From Nostoc sp. HK-01 (GTDB lineage: Bacteria; Cyanobacteriota; Cyanobacteriia; Cyanobacteriales; Nostocaceae), in the NCBI GenBank assembly GCA_003990705.1, contig AP018318.1:6242001-6306000 (forward strand): a DNA stretch of 64,000 nt, given 5' to 3'. The notes under the pieces were generated by a model. It was not told the DNA's origin. It saw only the letters and a program-made list of their open reading frames with translations, and searched no databases. Shown in pieces: positions 1 through 8,385 of this stretch (its first letter is position 1; each line of letters opens with the position of its first letter). The translations under genes and the position numbers were made by a program.

Positions 1-991
1 GCAAGCCATATTTCACGCCATCGTAACGAGCGAGGTTGGCTGACGCTTCAGATGGGGCAATTATGTAGTAGCTAGGTAAGCCATAACGGAAACGCGGACA
101 AGAAATTATATGAATTTCTGCTCCCAACATTTGTAATTGATCGATGGCTTTAGTCACAGCCGCCTCTACAACTGAGTCTAAGCCTTCACCAAAAGTTTCT
201 GTAATTACCCCAATTCGCACCTTTCGTCTAGCTTTGAGGTCTGGTTTCAGGGTAGCAGCATAGTCAGGAATTTCTACTTTTAGGCTGGTGGAATCTTTGG
301 CATCATAACCTGCGATCGCTCTGAGCAAAATTGCTGTATCTTCAACAGAGCGTCCAAAGGGGCCAATTTGATCCAACGATGAAGCGTAAGCCACCAAACC
401 GTAACGAGAAACTAGCCCGTAGGTGGGTTTCATCCCAACTACGCCACAAAAAGATGCAGGTTGGCGAATGGAACCACCAGTATCAGAACCAAGGGAAACA
501 ACACATTCTCCCCCAGCGACTGCTGCGGCTGAACCTCCAGAAGAACCACCAGGAACCCGTGTTAAATCCCACGGATTTGCTGTGACTTGGTAGGCAGAAT
601 TTTCTGTGGAACTACCCATCGCAAATTCATCTAAATTGGTTTTACCAACCATCACAGCCCCAGCATCTAGCAGTTTTTGTGTCACTGTTGATTCATAGGG
701 TGGCACAAAATTTTCTAAAATCCGAGAAGCACAGGTGGTGGGAATTCCCTTGGTACACATATTATCTTTGATGCCAATAGGAATCCCTGCTAGGGGGCTA
801 ATTGCTTCACCAGCAGCGATTTTGGCATCTACAGCACGAGCTTGATCTAACGCCTGTTGTGCCGTTATGTGCAGGAAACTGTGCAGTTTCGGCTCTAATG
901 CTTGAATTTTGTCCAAAGCTTCTTGGGTAATTTCAACGGCAGAACGTTCTTTTTTAATTAGCTGTTCGTGCAACTCGCGTATGGATGCCAT
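1..991 (-). CDS. gatA: Glu/Asp-tRNA amidotransferase subunit A, N-terminal part (partial)
   Basis: GatA is the glutaminase/amidase subunit of GatCAB, which converts Glu-tRNA(Gln) (and Asp-tRNA(Asn)) to the amidated form. The reading frame starts at the ATG whose complement is 989-991, preceded by a purine-rich AAGAGAG, and begins [20 protein letters not shown]. It runs off the left edge after about 330 codons, so the C-terminal third is missing. The amidase signature is visible: [14 protein letters not shown] carries the first catalytic Lys, [14 protein letters not shown] is the Gly/Ser-rich core, and [15 protein letters not shown] carries the catalytic Ser pair. The gene is divergent from dnaE-C. 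The family call is secure. Confidence 0.96.
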   Translation of the reverse strand, partial: MASIRELHEQLIKKERSAVEITQEALDKIQALEPKLHSFLHITAQQALDQARAVDAKIAAGEAISPLAGIPIGIKDNMCTKGIPTTCASRILENFVPPYESTVTQKLLDAGAVMVGKTNLDEFAMGSSTENSAYQVTANPWDLTRVPGGSSGGSAAAVAGGECVVSLGSDTGGSIRQPASFCGVVGMKPTYGLVSRYGLVAYASSLDQIGPFGRSVEDTAILLRAIAGYDAKDSTSLKVEIPDYAATLKPDLKARRKVRIGVITETFGEGLDSVVEAAVTKAIDQLQMLGAEIHIISCPRFRYGLPSYYIIAPSEASANLARYDGVKYGL

Positions 992-1397
992 GACTGCTCT
1001 CTTGGTAACTCAAGTCATTGATTTTAGTACATATTGCGGGCTATTAGGAAAGTCTGAAGTCTGAAGAGTAAAGTCTGAACTGGAGAAATACGCGATTATC
1101 TCCCAACCCGCCAGCGTGAATTTTGTTGGTATAGCCTCAGACTTCAGTTTTAAGGGCTATTTGCTTCATACTTCAGACTTGATACTTCATCTTTCCCAAA
1201 ACAGCAAATATATACTTGATAACCGCATGTTTGCAAATTATAAAATTTAGACTATTAACTTAGCTATAAATTTCAGTTATTGTCGTGTAAGAGGATAGTA
1301 GTGCAACTTAGGCAAGTAAACTTTTAAGTCTAGCTATTGATTGCTAATTCAAGCAATATTATGCAATTTTATTAATTTTGTTGCGAGGGAAAGGAAG
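992..1397. other. Intergenic region between gatA and dnaE-C
   Basis: About 400 bp between divergent genes, so it must hold both promoters, though no clear sigma-70 pair could be assigned. It contains several direct and inverted copies of an AGTCTGAAGT-like word (around 1050-1080 and 1137-1195), a low-complexity interspersed repeat. No convincing reading frame was seen. Confidence 0.6.
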
Positions 1398-2744
1398 ATG
1401 GTCAAAATAATTACTCGTAAATATATTGGTCAAGCAAATGTCTATGATATTGGCGTAGAGCAAGACCATAATTTTGTCATTGAAAATCGTTTAATAGCAT
1501 CTAATTGCTTTAATAAATCGCACTCGACGGCTTATGGATATGTGACGTATCAAACTGCATATTTAAAAGCAAATTATCCATTAGAGTATATGGCCGCCCT
1601 GTTAACTGCTAACAGTGGAGATACAGACAAGGTACAGAAATATATTTCTACTTGTTTGAGTATGAATATTCAAATAGAGCCGCCGGATATTAATCGCTCT
1701 GGTGTAGATTTTACACCCGTGGGGGGCAAGATTTTATTTGGATTTTCCGCGGTACGGAATGTGGGACAAAACGCCATCGCCTGTATTTTAGAAGCCCGTG
1801 AGCAGCAAGGCGAGTTTAAATCACTGTCTGATTTTTGCGATCGCGTCGATTTACGTGCAGTTAACCGTCGGACTTTAGAATCGCTGATTTATTGTGGAGC
1901 TTTTGACAAAATAGACCTCAATCGCCACCAATTAATTAAAGACCTAGAGCTTGTTTATGATTGGGCGCAATCCCGTGCTAAAGATAGAGCCAGTGGTCAA
2001 GGTAATTTATTTGATTTATTAGGCGGTTTTGCTCCTACTACTAAACCAGTTAATAATGTCTTTGATTCTGTCCCCAAAGCTCAACCTGTACCCGATTTTC
2101 CGCCGCAGAAAAAGTTGCAGATGGAAAAAGAAATCCTAGGATTTTATGTCTCAGATCATCCGCTGAAATCTATTAAACACTCATCTTCTATTTTAGCGCC
2201 AATTAACTTATCACAACTAAGTGAGCAGAAAGAAGACACGCTACTTTGTGCAGTTGTGATGTTAAATAACGTCAAAAAAGTCATGACCAAAAAAGGCGAT
2301 CCAATGGCAATTTTGCAGATAGAAGATTTAACTGCACAATTAGAAGCAGTCGTCTTTCCTAAAACTTATGAACGAGTAAGTAATTCTCTAGAAGTTGATG
2401 CCAGATTAATTATTTGGGGTAAAGTCGATAGAAGAGATGAACAAGTGCAATTAATTGTGGAAGATGCTGAACCAGTCGAAACAGTACAACTGGTGATGGT
2501 AGAGTTGACTCCTCAGCAAGCAATCACAATTGAAGAACGCCATAAATTAAGAAATATTCTGAAAGAACTGTCAGGGGATAAAGAAAATGCCAAAGTCCCT
2601 GTAATTGGAATTGTCCAAACTGGAAACTCTCGTCAACTTGTCCGGTTTGGACGACAATTTTGGGTGCAAGATTCACGCTCAACAGTTTTAGCACTACAAA
2701 ATGCTAGATTCCTGGCTCATGTAAAACAATTGACTAGTAGTTGA
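1398..2744 (+). CDS. dnaE: DNA polymerase III alpha subunit, C-terminal half with N-terminal split-intein fragment (Int-C)
   Basis: This encodes the C-terminal half of the replicative polymerase alpha subunit, made as a separate precursor and joined to the DnaE-N precursor by protein trans-splicing. Residues 1-36 are the Int-C fragment: MVKIITRKYIGQANVYDIGV, then EQDHNF, ending IASN. The extein begins at Cys37 (CFNKSHSTAYGYVTYQTAYL), the expected +1 nucleophile. The remaining ~410 residues match the DnaE C-terminus, including an OB-fold-like region. I chose ATG 1398 because GGGAAAGGAAG precedes it and the homologous Int-C starts there; a TTG further upstream is in frame but unsupported. The DnaE-N gene is not in this window. 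One oddity is Arg where DnaE Int-C sequences usually have Gly (ENRLIASN versus KNGF/KNGL-IASN). Confidence 0.97.
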   Translation: MVKIITRKYIGQANVYDIGVEQDHNFVIENRLIASNCFNKSHSTAYGYVTYQTAYLKANYPLEYMAALLTANSGDTDKVQKYISTCLSMNIQIEPPDINRSGVDFTPVGGKILFGFSAVRNVGQNAIACILEAREQQGEFKSLSDFCDRVDLRAVNRRTLESLIYCGAFDKIDLNRHQLIKDLELVYDWAQSRAKDRASGQGNLFDLLGGFAPTTKPVNNVFDSVPKAQPVPDFPPQKKLQMEKEILGFYVSDHPLKSIKHSSSILAPINLSQLSEQKEDTLLCAVVMLNNVKKVMTKKGDPMAILQIEDLTAQLEAVVFPKTYERVSNSLEVDARLIIWGKVDRRDEQVQLIVEDAEPVETVQLVMVELTPQQAITIEERHKLRNILKELSGDKENAKVPVIGIVQTGNSRQLVRFGRQFWVQDSRSTVLALQNARFLAHVKQLTSS

Positions 2745-2967
2745 GCAGAGAGTACGAAATAAATAGTGTAATAAAAATTACCTGGATTTAAATCATATAA
2801 ACTACCTAATATCTAAAATACTGCTTCGTCAACAGTATATTGTCGTAGTAATACTGTCGTTAACTCGTTTTTTTAGTGACTTATGCGGATGATGTTTTCT
2901 AGGAGATAATGGTATTTTTTTATGCCATAAGGAGTTAGATATTGCTAAGTGAAGGAGCTAAAGTTGG

Positions 2968-3507
2968 ATGATTGCAAATGACTTACATAGATTTGTTTCT
3001 TATTGTAAAAAAATTCAACCACAAACCCAAGAAGACATCAAACAGTTTTTTGAAGGGGTAATAGTTTTTCCTTACGATAAGGAACTACTGTTACAAGCTT
3101 ATCTATTTTTAAATATTAAGAATTTATTTCCTGAATGTGGTGAATTACTGTTGTTTGAAAAGTCGCCAATTGCCGATTACACCGATTTAGGAAAATGTGA
3201 TTTTGTCTATCTGACATTACAAGGAAATCTGTTGCTTATCGAAACTAAATTTATTGATACAGAAGCAACTGGTGCCACAGAAAGAAAAAGACGCAATAAA
3301 CATCGCAACAAAGTATTTGAACAAGTCATTACTTTGAAAAACCGATTTAGTGAATATTGGGATATTAAGCTGAATCAATTAGAATGTGGTGTTTTCACTA
3401 CGGATGCAGACGTTGAATGGCGAGGTAATGGTATGAATGTAATTACTAAGTCAATAGCGATTGATCAACTAGAAAAGTGGCGTAGAACCTACAAAAGAAG
3501 CATTTAA
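2968..3507 (+). CDS. Unknown protein with a PD-(D/E)XK-like core
   Basis: A 179-residue protein I do not recognise by name. It starts at ATG 2968 after GAAGGAGC. Residues ~95-117 read CDFVYLTLQGNLLLIETKFI: an Asp at the start of a beta strand, then ILLIE-T-K, which fits the D...(E/D)xK catalytic core of PD-(D/E)XK nucleases. A Lys/Arg-rich helix (ERKRRNKHRNKVFEQV) follows, as would suit DNA or RNA binding. No signal peptide or membrane segment. It stands alone, with 223 bp before it and 233 bp after. The nuclease idea is inference from the motif; a non-catalytic role is possible. Confidence 0.7.
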   Translation: MIANDLHRFVSYCKKIQPQTQEDIKQFFEGVIVFPYDKELLLQAYLFLNIKNLFPECGELLLFEKSPIADYTDLGKCDFVYLTLQGNLLLIETKFIDTEATGATERKRRNKHRNKVFEQVITLKNRFSEYWDIKLNQLECGVFTTDADVEWRGNGMNVITKSIAIDQLEKWRRTYKRSI

Positions 3508-3584
3508 CTATTGTTTTAATTCTATTAATTTTCCACTTAATTTGTATTAAACTATATTTTGATTTTATGTTAATAACAAATTCC

Positions 3585-3610
3585 TAGAGACGCGAAGTTT
3601 CGCGTCTCTA
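3585..3610. repeat. Perfect 12-bp palindromic hairpin
   Basis: Arms TAGAGACGCGAA (3585-3596) and TTCGCGTCTCTA (3599-3610) are exact reverse complements separated by GT. It lies downstream of the preceding gene and could act as a transcription terminator. Hairpins of this RGAGACGCG type are scattered through Nostoc-like genomes, so it is likely an interspersed repeat. Confidence 0.85.
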
Positions 3611-3740
3611 ATGTTTTGATTAATCTTTTCTATATATACATAGTGGGTTAAAGAGATAAACAAGCGTGTTTAAGCACTGTTAACTAAACACAAAGACTAT
3701 CCTAGAAATAGGAGATAAAAAAAGTGATAACTAAATATTT

Positions 3741-4499
3741 ATGACAACTATCTCAATTACCGATTCTCTAGTTCCTAGTCCTGTACCAAAATCGGCAATC
3801 ATTCGTTTAGAAAATATCTTTAAAGTCTACGGTAGTGGCGAAACTGAAGTCAAAGCACTCAATAATGTCAACTTAACTATTAACGAAGGCGAGTACTGTT
3901 CAATTATGGGGCCTTCTGGTTCAGGTAAATCTACAGCCATGAATATTATCGGCTGTTTAGATCGTCCCACAGATGGACATTATTATTTAGATAACGTTGA
4001 TGTTGCCCAAGTGGATGATAAAGCATTAGCACATATCCGTAACAAAAAGCTGGGGTTTGTCTTCCAACAATTTCACCTTTTACCCCAACTTACCGCCTTA
4101 GAAAATGTGATGTTACCAATGGCTTATGCTAATGTTAACCCCACAGAAAGACGCGATCGCGCTGTTGTGGCACTCACACGCGTTGGCTTAGAAAAACGCC
4201 TCAACAATAAACCAAATCAACTCTCAGGCGGACAACAACAAAGAGTAGCGATCGCCCGTGCAATTGTCAACCGTCCCGTGGTTCTCCTCGCAGATGAACC
4301 CACAGGCGCACTTGACTCTCGCACCACCCAAGAAGTGTTAGATATTTTCACTGAGTTAAACGCCAGTGGTATCACCGTTGTCATGGTTACTCACGAACCA
4401 GAAGTAGCCCGTCAAACCCAACGAATCGTTTGGTTCCGTGATGGTGAAGTCATACACTCTCATCTCACACCAACCGATTTGACTCAATTGGCTGTTTGA
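3741..4499 (+). CDS. ABC transporter ATP-binding protein, MacB/LolD/DevA type
   Basis: ATPase subunit of a MacB-like exporter. It has Walker [10 protein letters not shown] (about residue 58), the Q-loop [10 protein letters not shown], the ABC signature [14 protein letters not shown], Walker B VVLLADEP and the H-loop VMVTHEP. Length (252 aa) is normal for a stand-alone ATPase. The first ~20 residues are a variable extension before the core. In cyanobacteria such ATPases (for example DevA) work with a membrane-fusion protein and a permease, but neither partner is next to it here. The gene is followed directly by a strong terminator hairpin. The exported substrate cannot be predicted. Confidence 0.93.
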   Translation: MTTISITDSLVPSPVPKSAIIRLENIFKVYGSGETEVKALNNVNLTINEGEYCSIMGPSGSGKSTAMNIIGCLDRPTDGHYYLDNVDVAQVDDKALAHIRNKKLGFVFQQFHLLPQLTALENVMLPMAYANVNPTERRDRAVVALTRVGLEKRLNNKPNQLSGGQQQRVAIARAIVNRPVVLLADEPTGALDSRTTQEVLDIFTELNASGITVVMVTHEPEVARQTQRIVWFRDGEVIHSHLTPTDLTQLAV

Positions 4500-4523
4500 G
4501 CAAAACTTAAGAATTCTTTTTGT

Positions 4524-4560
4524 CTAGATCCCCGACTTCTCTAAGAAGTCGGGGATCTAG
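4524..4560. terminator. 17-bp perfect stem-loop between convergent genes
   Basis: Arms 4524-4540 and 4544-4560 are perfect reverse complements (core GATCCCCGACTTCT) around a CTA loop. It sits between the ABC ATPase gene and the convergent carotenoid-protein gene, so it can terminate both. Almost the same hairpin occurs at 45510-45542, which marks it as a dispersed palindromic repeat used as a terminator. Confidence 0.85.
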
Positions 4561-4575
4561 TTTCTTTCGTAATGA

Positions 4576-5106
4576 TTAAAGACTTGAAGTTTTGCCAGTT
4601 TCTGCTTGTGTTTCAATTGGCTTCACGTCACTATAGCCCATTTCGCCCGCAATGGTTCTAAAAACTGACATTTGTGCTTCAAAATCTAATCCTTCAATTT
4701 GAGACAGCAAATCATTAATTGCGTTACCTGGTTCATAATCATCAGGAAAATCAACTACAGATTCACCCATAGCTACTGCCCAAACATACCAAACTAACAA
4801 TTGGTTATTTTCTTTTAATGCACCATAGGCGCGAGAATATTCTGTGTCTTTGCGGTTAACTATGTCCCGCATAACATTTAGTTGTTCTTCCTCAGAAAGT
4901 AGCAAATAGTCATTTAATAAAAGAGGTGCTAATTCAGGTTCTGCCGCAGCCGGAGCCGCAGGAGTAATGGAATCACCCATGTTTTCATAAACAAAATAAA
5001 ACCATGCTAATTTAGCATCAGTATCTAACTTATTAAAGGCTTGTACAACATTTTGGGTTTCATTACTTAATGCTTGAGGAGCGCTTTTATCGTAACTTGC
5101 AGTCAT
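4576..5106 (-). CDS. Helical carotenoid protein (OCP N-terminal domain homologue)
   Basis: A free-standing homologue of the all-helical N-terminal domain of orange carotenoid protein, a family that binds a keto-carotenoid and quenches singlet oxygen or phycobilisome excitation. Visible OCP-NTD features: LAWFYFVYENMGDSITPAAP aligns with the OCP segment bearing the carotenoid-contacting Trp and Tyr, the middle NVMRDIVNRKDTEYSRAYGA aligns with MCDLANRADTPLCRTYAS, NNQLLVWYVWAVAMGE holds the second Trp region, and QMSVFRTIAGEMGY keeps the Arg equivalent to OCP Arg155. At 176 aa it has the NTD without the CTD. A CTD homologue lies 2.6 kb away at 7748. The HCP clade was not assigned. The extra C-terminal tail (KPIETQAETGKTSSL) is polar. 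Confidence 0.93.
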   Translation of the reverse strand: MTASYDKSAPQALSNETQNVVQAFNKLDTDAKLAWFYFVYENMGDSITPAAPAAAEPELAPLLLNDYLLLSEEEQLNVMRDIVNRKDTEYSRAYGALKENNQLLVWYVWAVAMGESVVDFPDDYEPGNAINDLLSQIEGLDFEAQMSVFRTIAGEMGYSDVKPIETQAETGKTSSL

Positions 5107-5322
5107 AATTTATCACCGGGGAATTAACATATCAAACTAAGAGTTAACAAATTTTGATAATTATGATCTCCCTCCTAGAGAAAGACTTATTTTAATTTGT
5201 AATTAAAACTTATATCTATCTTTTAATAGAGGTTAGAATCCCTCCATAGATGGCAGTAGTTAAGGAATTTATCTTGCTACAATCGCCCCAGCATTTAATA
5301 AAAATTACACAAGTGTTAAATT

Positions 5323-5697
5323 ATGGCTGATACAATAAAACCCAATCCCAATGAAGCTACTACCCACGATGCACAATTAGCCGCAGAAAACATGGCTAGT
5401 GGTGAAGAAAAAGTACAAAAAGTTGACTTTGATGCAGATTACGCCGCCGCACAGCAATTTAGTGTCAGTGAAATAGATCGTACTCCTGAAGGAGCCGCCG
5501 CGGCTGAAACAGCAACCGCACCTAAATTTGAAGTTCCAGAAGCAGAAGATAGAACTACTGAAGCGCAGCCTACAGGTAATCCTGATGATTATTTAGACTT
5601 AGCGAAAGAAGTTGGGGGTTCTCGTAACGAAGGTGTCTCAAATGTTAGCGATGATTTAGTTAAACAAGCTATCGAAAAAGGTCAACCTAAAAAATAG
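5323..5697 (+). CDS. Small acidic, probably disordered protein
   Basis: A 124-residue protein I do not recognise. It is rich in Ala, Glu, Asp, Thr and Pro, has no Cys or Trp, and has no membrane segment, so it is probably intrinsically disordered. The C-terminus (DDLVKQAIEKGQPKK) could form one helix. It starts at ATG 5323 without a strong ribosome site. It is divergent from the carotenoid-protein gene across a 216-bp gap, so the two may share regulation. An imperfect inverted repeat (CAATAGTCC at 5720, GGACTATTG at 5791) follows and may end transcription from both sides. Confidence 0.75.
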   Translation: MADTIKPNPNEATTHDAQLAAENMASGEEKVQKVDFDADYAAAQQFSVSEIDRTPEGAAAAETATAPKFEVPEAEDRTTEAQPTGNPDDYLDLAKEVGGSRNEGVSNVSDDLVKQAIEKGQPKK

Positions 5698-5719
5698 TTA
5701 ATAGTCCAGAGTCAATAGT

Positions 5720-5799
5720 CAATAGTCCAAAGTCATGAATGATTGCTTCTCTTCCTCATTTTAATTTCTTAACAAAGAAAAAATGACAAAGGACTATTG
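5720..5799. repeat. Inverted repeat between convergent genes
   Basis: CAATAGTCC (5720-5728) and GGACTATTG (5791-5799) are exact reverse complements; 5 more bases pair after a 3-base mismatch. It lies between the convergent acidic-protein and HAD genes and may act as a weak bidirectional terminator. Confidence 0.5.
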
Positions 5800-5807
5800 G
5801 CTAATTA

Positions 5808-6443
5808 TCAACAATTTTGTACAACATCTAGTAGTTCACTTGGATGGTGAATTAAAAAGTCAGGCTTTTGCTTTGATAATACTTCTGGAGAATTAAATCC
5901 CCAAGTGACTGCAACTACTTTAATATTAGCCTTCCTGGAAGCTTCTATATCTCTAGTTTCATCACCAACATAAATAACGGCTTGAGTTGAGAGTTGCTTT
6001 TGCTTTAATACGTTATTTATGATTGTAGTTTTGCCAAAAATAGTTACTCCTGAATAAATAAAATCAAAAAGGTTATCTAAATCGTGATTTGTCAAGAAAG
6101 CTGTAACATTTTCCTTAGAGTTAGATGTGATAATCCCTAACTTATAACCTTGATTTTTCAGTTCTGTGAGTGCTTCTTTAATTCCCGGAATTGGATGAAA
6201 TTCGTGAATTTTATTTTTTAGTTCTGATTTAACTTTTTTGAGTAAAAAGGGAATTTTTAGTAGAGAAACACCTGAGTATTTAATAATTTCTCTAGAAGTT
6301 AAATTCCTTAAGTAAGCGAGTTGTTCAGGAGTGATTTGTTTATAGCCAAACTCTGTAGCTAAACGATTGGCAATACCTATGAGAGCATCTACTGTATCTG
6401 CAATTGTGCCATCAAAATCAAAAACAATTACTTTCTGAGTCAT
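5808..6443 (-). CDS. HAD-family hydrolase, phosphoglycolate-phosphatase-like
   Basis: Haloacid-dehalogenase superfamily phosphatase. Motif I is VIVFDFDGTIADT (nucleophile Asp and general-acid Asp, near residue 8-10), motif II is GIITSNSKE, a Lys follows in the cap-core junction, and motif IV is YVGDETRDIEAS. The helical cap (residues ~15-85) is of the Gph/PGMB type. I start it at ATG 6443 (MTQKVIVFDFDG) because an upstream extension reads as the end of queG. It overlaps the queG 3' end by 26 bp in the same direction, which suggests translational coupling. The substrate is not predictable from the sequence. Confidence 0.88.
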   Translation of the reverse strand: MTQKVIVFDFDGTIADTVDALIGIANRLATEFGYKQITPEQLAYLRNLTSREIIKYSGVSLLKIPFLLKKVKSELKNKIHEFHPIPGIKEALTELKNQGYKLGIITSNSKENVTAFLTNHDLDNLFDFIYSGVTIFGKTTIINNVLKQKQLSTQAVIYVGDETRDIEASRKANIKVVAVTWGFNSPEVLSKQKPDFLIHHPSELLDVVQNC

Positions 6444-7392
6444 TATTTTGCTGGGATGCGTCAAGATTAGCACGGGCATTCCGTCTTAACATTTCTGGCT
6501 TAATCCGCCGCAACGCTGATGCCGGAAATTGTCTGTCCCACTCCTCATCTGAGATTTTTGCTAATTCTATCAGCTTGGGCGCAATATTCCCAGGATAAGG
6601 CTGAAAATCTGCTACGTCAGTTGTCTTGGCAAATCGTTGATTCCAAGGACAGACATCTTGGCAAATGTCGCAACCCGCCACCCAGCCTTGTAAGTGTGGT
6701 GCGATCGCTTCTGGTAATTTTTCCCCCCGATTTTCAATTGTATGATAAGCAATGCAGCGATTAGCATCGACTACAAAGGGTTGGGTAATTGCACCAGTGG
6801 GACAAGCTGTTAAACAACGAGTACAGCTACCGCAATGTTGTGTATGGGGGCGATCGCATTCTAGTTCTATATTGGTCACAACTTCCCCCAAAAACACCCA
6901 AGAGCCATACTCTCTAGTAATCACATTCCCATTTTTGGCAATCCAACCAATTCCCGCTTTTTGCGCCCAGACTTTATCTTGTACGGGGCCAGTATCTGCA
7001 TAGTATCTCGCTTTCACGCCTTCCCCTTGTGATTCTAGCCAAGTCGTCAACTGCTTGAGTTTTTTGTGCATCACCTTGTGATAATCTCGCCCCCAACCAT
7101 AGCGAGAGACTTTGGCATATTCTTCACCTTGTGGGCGCTGATGTGGGGTGTAGTAATTCAGCGCCACACACACAAGCGATCGCGCCTCTGGCATAACTAA
7201 ACGAATATCTTGCCGCTTGGGGTTATCCATCCATTCCATATCAGCGTGATAACCTAGCGCTATCCATGCTTGCAGTCTCTGAACTTCTGTATTATCTACT
7301 TCGTCTACAGCAGCAATTCCAACTTTGTGAAAGCCTAAATCTAAAGCTTGTTCTTTTACTGTCCTACTGCTGGTTACAGAACTTTGATTCAT
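6418..7392 (-). CDS. queG: Epoxyqueuosine reductase
   Basis: QueG carries out the last step of queuosine synthesis, reducing epoxyqueuosine in tRNA to queuosine with a cobalamin cofactor and two [4Fe-4S] clusters. The sequence shows the DUF1730 N-terminal region (YHADMEWMDNPKRQDIRLVM, then SLVCVALNYYTP), the motif YADTGPVQDKVWAQKAGIGW and two ferredoxin-like cluster motifs: CGSCTRCLTACP near residue 190 and CDICQDVCPWNQ near residue 240. Length (324 aa) is near the family norm. It forms a unit with the HAD gene downstream. Confidence 0.95.
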   Translation of the reverse strand: MNQSSVTSSRTVKEQALDLGFHKVGIAAVDEVDNTEVQRLQAWIALGYHADMEWMDNPKRQDIRLVMPEARSLVCVALNYYTPHQRPQGEEYAKVSRYGWGRDYHKVMHKKLKQLTTWLESQGEGVKARYYADTGPVQDKVWAQKAGIGWIAKNGNVITREYGSWVFLGEVVTNIELECDRPHTQHCGSCTRCLTACPTGAITQPFVVDANRCIAYHTIENRGEKLPEAIAPHLQGWVAGCDICQDVCPWNQRFAKTTDVADFQPYPGNIAPKLIELAKISDEEWDRQFPASALRRIKPEMLRRNARANLDASQQNNDSESNCF

Positions 7393-7747
7393 GTTTTTGA
7401 GCTAAATTCTGCCCACATTTGGGACATTTAATTATACAGTATACAGTCAAATCTGCCATAGAAAATTTACCTTCCAACCTATTTGTAAATTTTATTTGCA
7501 GTTTGTAAATAAATGATGCAACATTGGAGAGTAAGAGGAAAAGTAACAAAAAGTAATGTGAACCTCCAACTATTGCCAGATCCTCCCAACCTCAATGATT
7601 TACCAAAAACTGTTCCTGGATTTTTATCTGGGAACAAGTTCTTTCTTAAGAAATAGCCTAAGTTAATAATCTACCTCGACAGTTGCTTTTTTATCTTGAC
7701 TTTTAGATTCAAAATACTTTTCAGTACGTTTAATATCTGGTACTTTT

Positions 7748-8161
7748 ATGAAAACTGCTGAATCTGTAGAAGCAATTGAAATTGCAGGAATTTCAGAACC
7801 TTCTATCTTGAATTATTTTGCTACTTTAAATGCTGGTCAATTTCAACAAACAGCTTCACTGTTTGCCGAAGATGGTGTAATGTATGCGCCCTTTGAATCT
7901 GGTATTGTGGGCGAAGCTGCGATCGCAGCTTATTTACAACAAGAAGCCCAAGGTATTAAAGCTTATCCCCAACAAGGAATTATTGATAATTTAGAAAATA
8001 ACCAAATTCAAGTTCAGGTGACAGGTAAAGCTCAAACCTCTTGGTGTGGAGTGAATGTCATCTGGCTATTTATTTTGAATCAACAACGACAAATTACTTA
8101 TAGCAAAATTAAACTATTAGCTTCTCCCCAAGAATTATTAGCTTTGCGGCCAGAAAAATAG
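7748..8161 (+). CDS. CTDH: homologue of the OCP C-terminal (NTF2-like) domain
   Basis: A stand-alone version of the OCP C-terminal domain. CTDHs bind a carotenoid as homodimers and hand it to helical carotenoid proteins. Residues 18-60 (ILNYFATLNAGQFQQTASLF, then AEDGVMYAPFES, IVGEAAIAAYL) match the OCP CTD closely, as does the end (KIKLLASPQELLALR). Trp99 sits in the segment aligned with the OCP carotenoid-pocket Trp. Cys100 (TSWCGVNV) takes the place of the Phe in OCP and matches the conserved CTDH cysteine used for redox-sensitive dimers. The HCP partner is at 4576-5106, on the other strand. The start is ATG 7748, with no strong ribosome site. Confidence 0.93.
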   Translation: MKTAESVEAIEIAGISEPSILNYFATLNAGQFQQTASLFAEDGVMYAPFESGIVGEAAIAAYLQQEAQGIKAYPQQGIIDNLENNQIQVQVTGKAQTSWCGVNVIWLFILNQQRQITYSKIKLLASPQELLALRPEK

Positions 8162-8211
8162 CTAACCTTTCAAGAAACACATTCGGTAGGTGTAAAAATA
8201 GGAATAAGTTC

Positions 8212-8385
8212 TCATCTCGACTTTATCCATTTTTTTTGCACCGCGATCGCCAATAATTCTGGATCTTTAACTCCTGCTAATCCAGCAGCAAAGGCTGTTT
8301 GAAAGTCAATTGTCGGTTCTCTTCGTAAAACCCCTGTGACGATTGCTTGGTTCAAATCAGCATCGGCTTGGTAGCGAATAATCAC
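8212..8385 (-). pseudogene. Truncated DUF5615-type (PIN-like) toxin
   Basis: Directly after the DUF433 antitoxin, and overlapping its stop codon, a GTG opens a 57-codon frame: VIIRYQADADLNQAIVTGVL, then RREPTIDFQTAFAAGLAG, VKDPELLAIA. This is the N-terminal half of the DUF5615 toxins that pair with DUF433. After LAIA the frame reads AVQKKWIKSR and stops, where a full toxin (about 110-120 aa) would continue with its later acidic residues. The break lies next to a HIP1 octamer and a run of eight A. It is probably a dead toxin left with an intact antitoxin. Confidence 0.75.

Noticed and set aside
7364-7549. A 61-codon minus-strand frame upstream of queG with CPKCG (zinc-ribbon-like)
   Set aside because: It overlaps the queG start, has no ribosome site at a sensible distance and only one CxxC; most likely chance coding in the queG leader.
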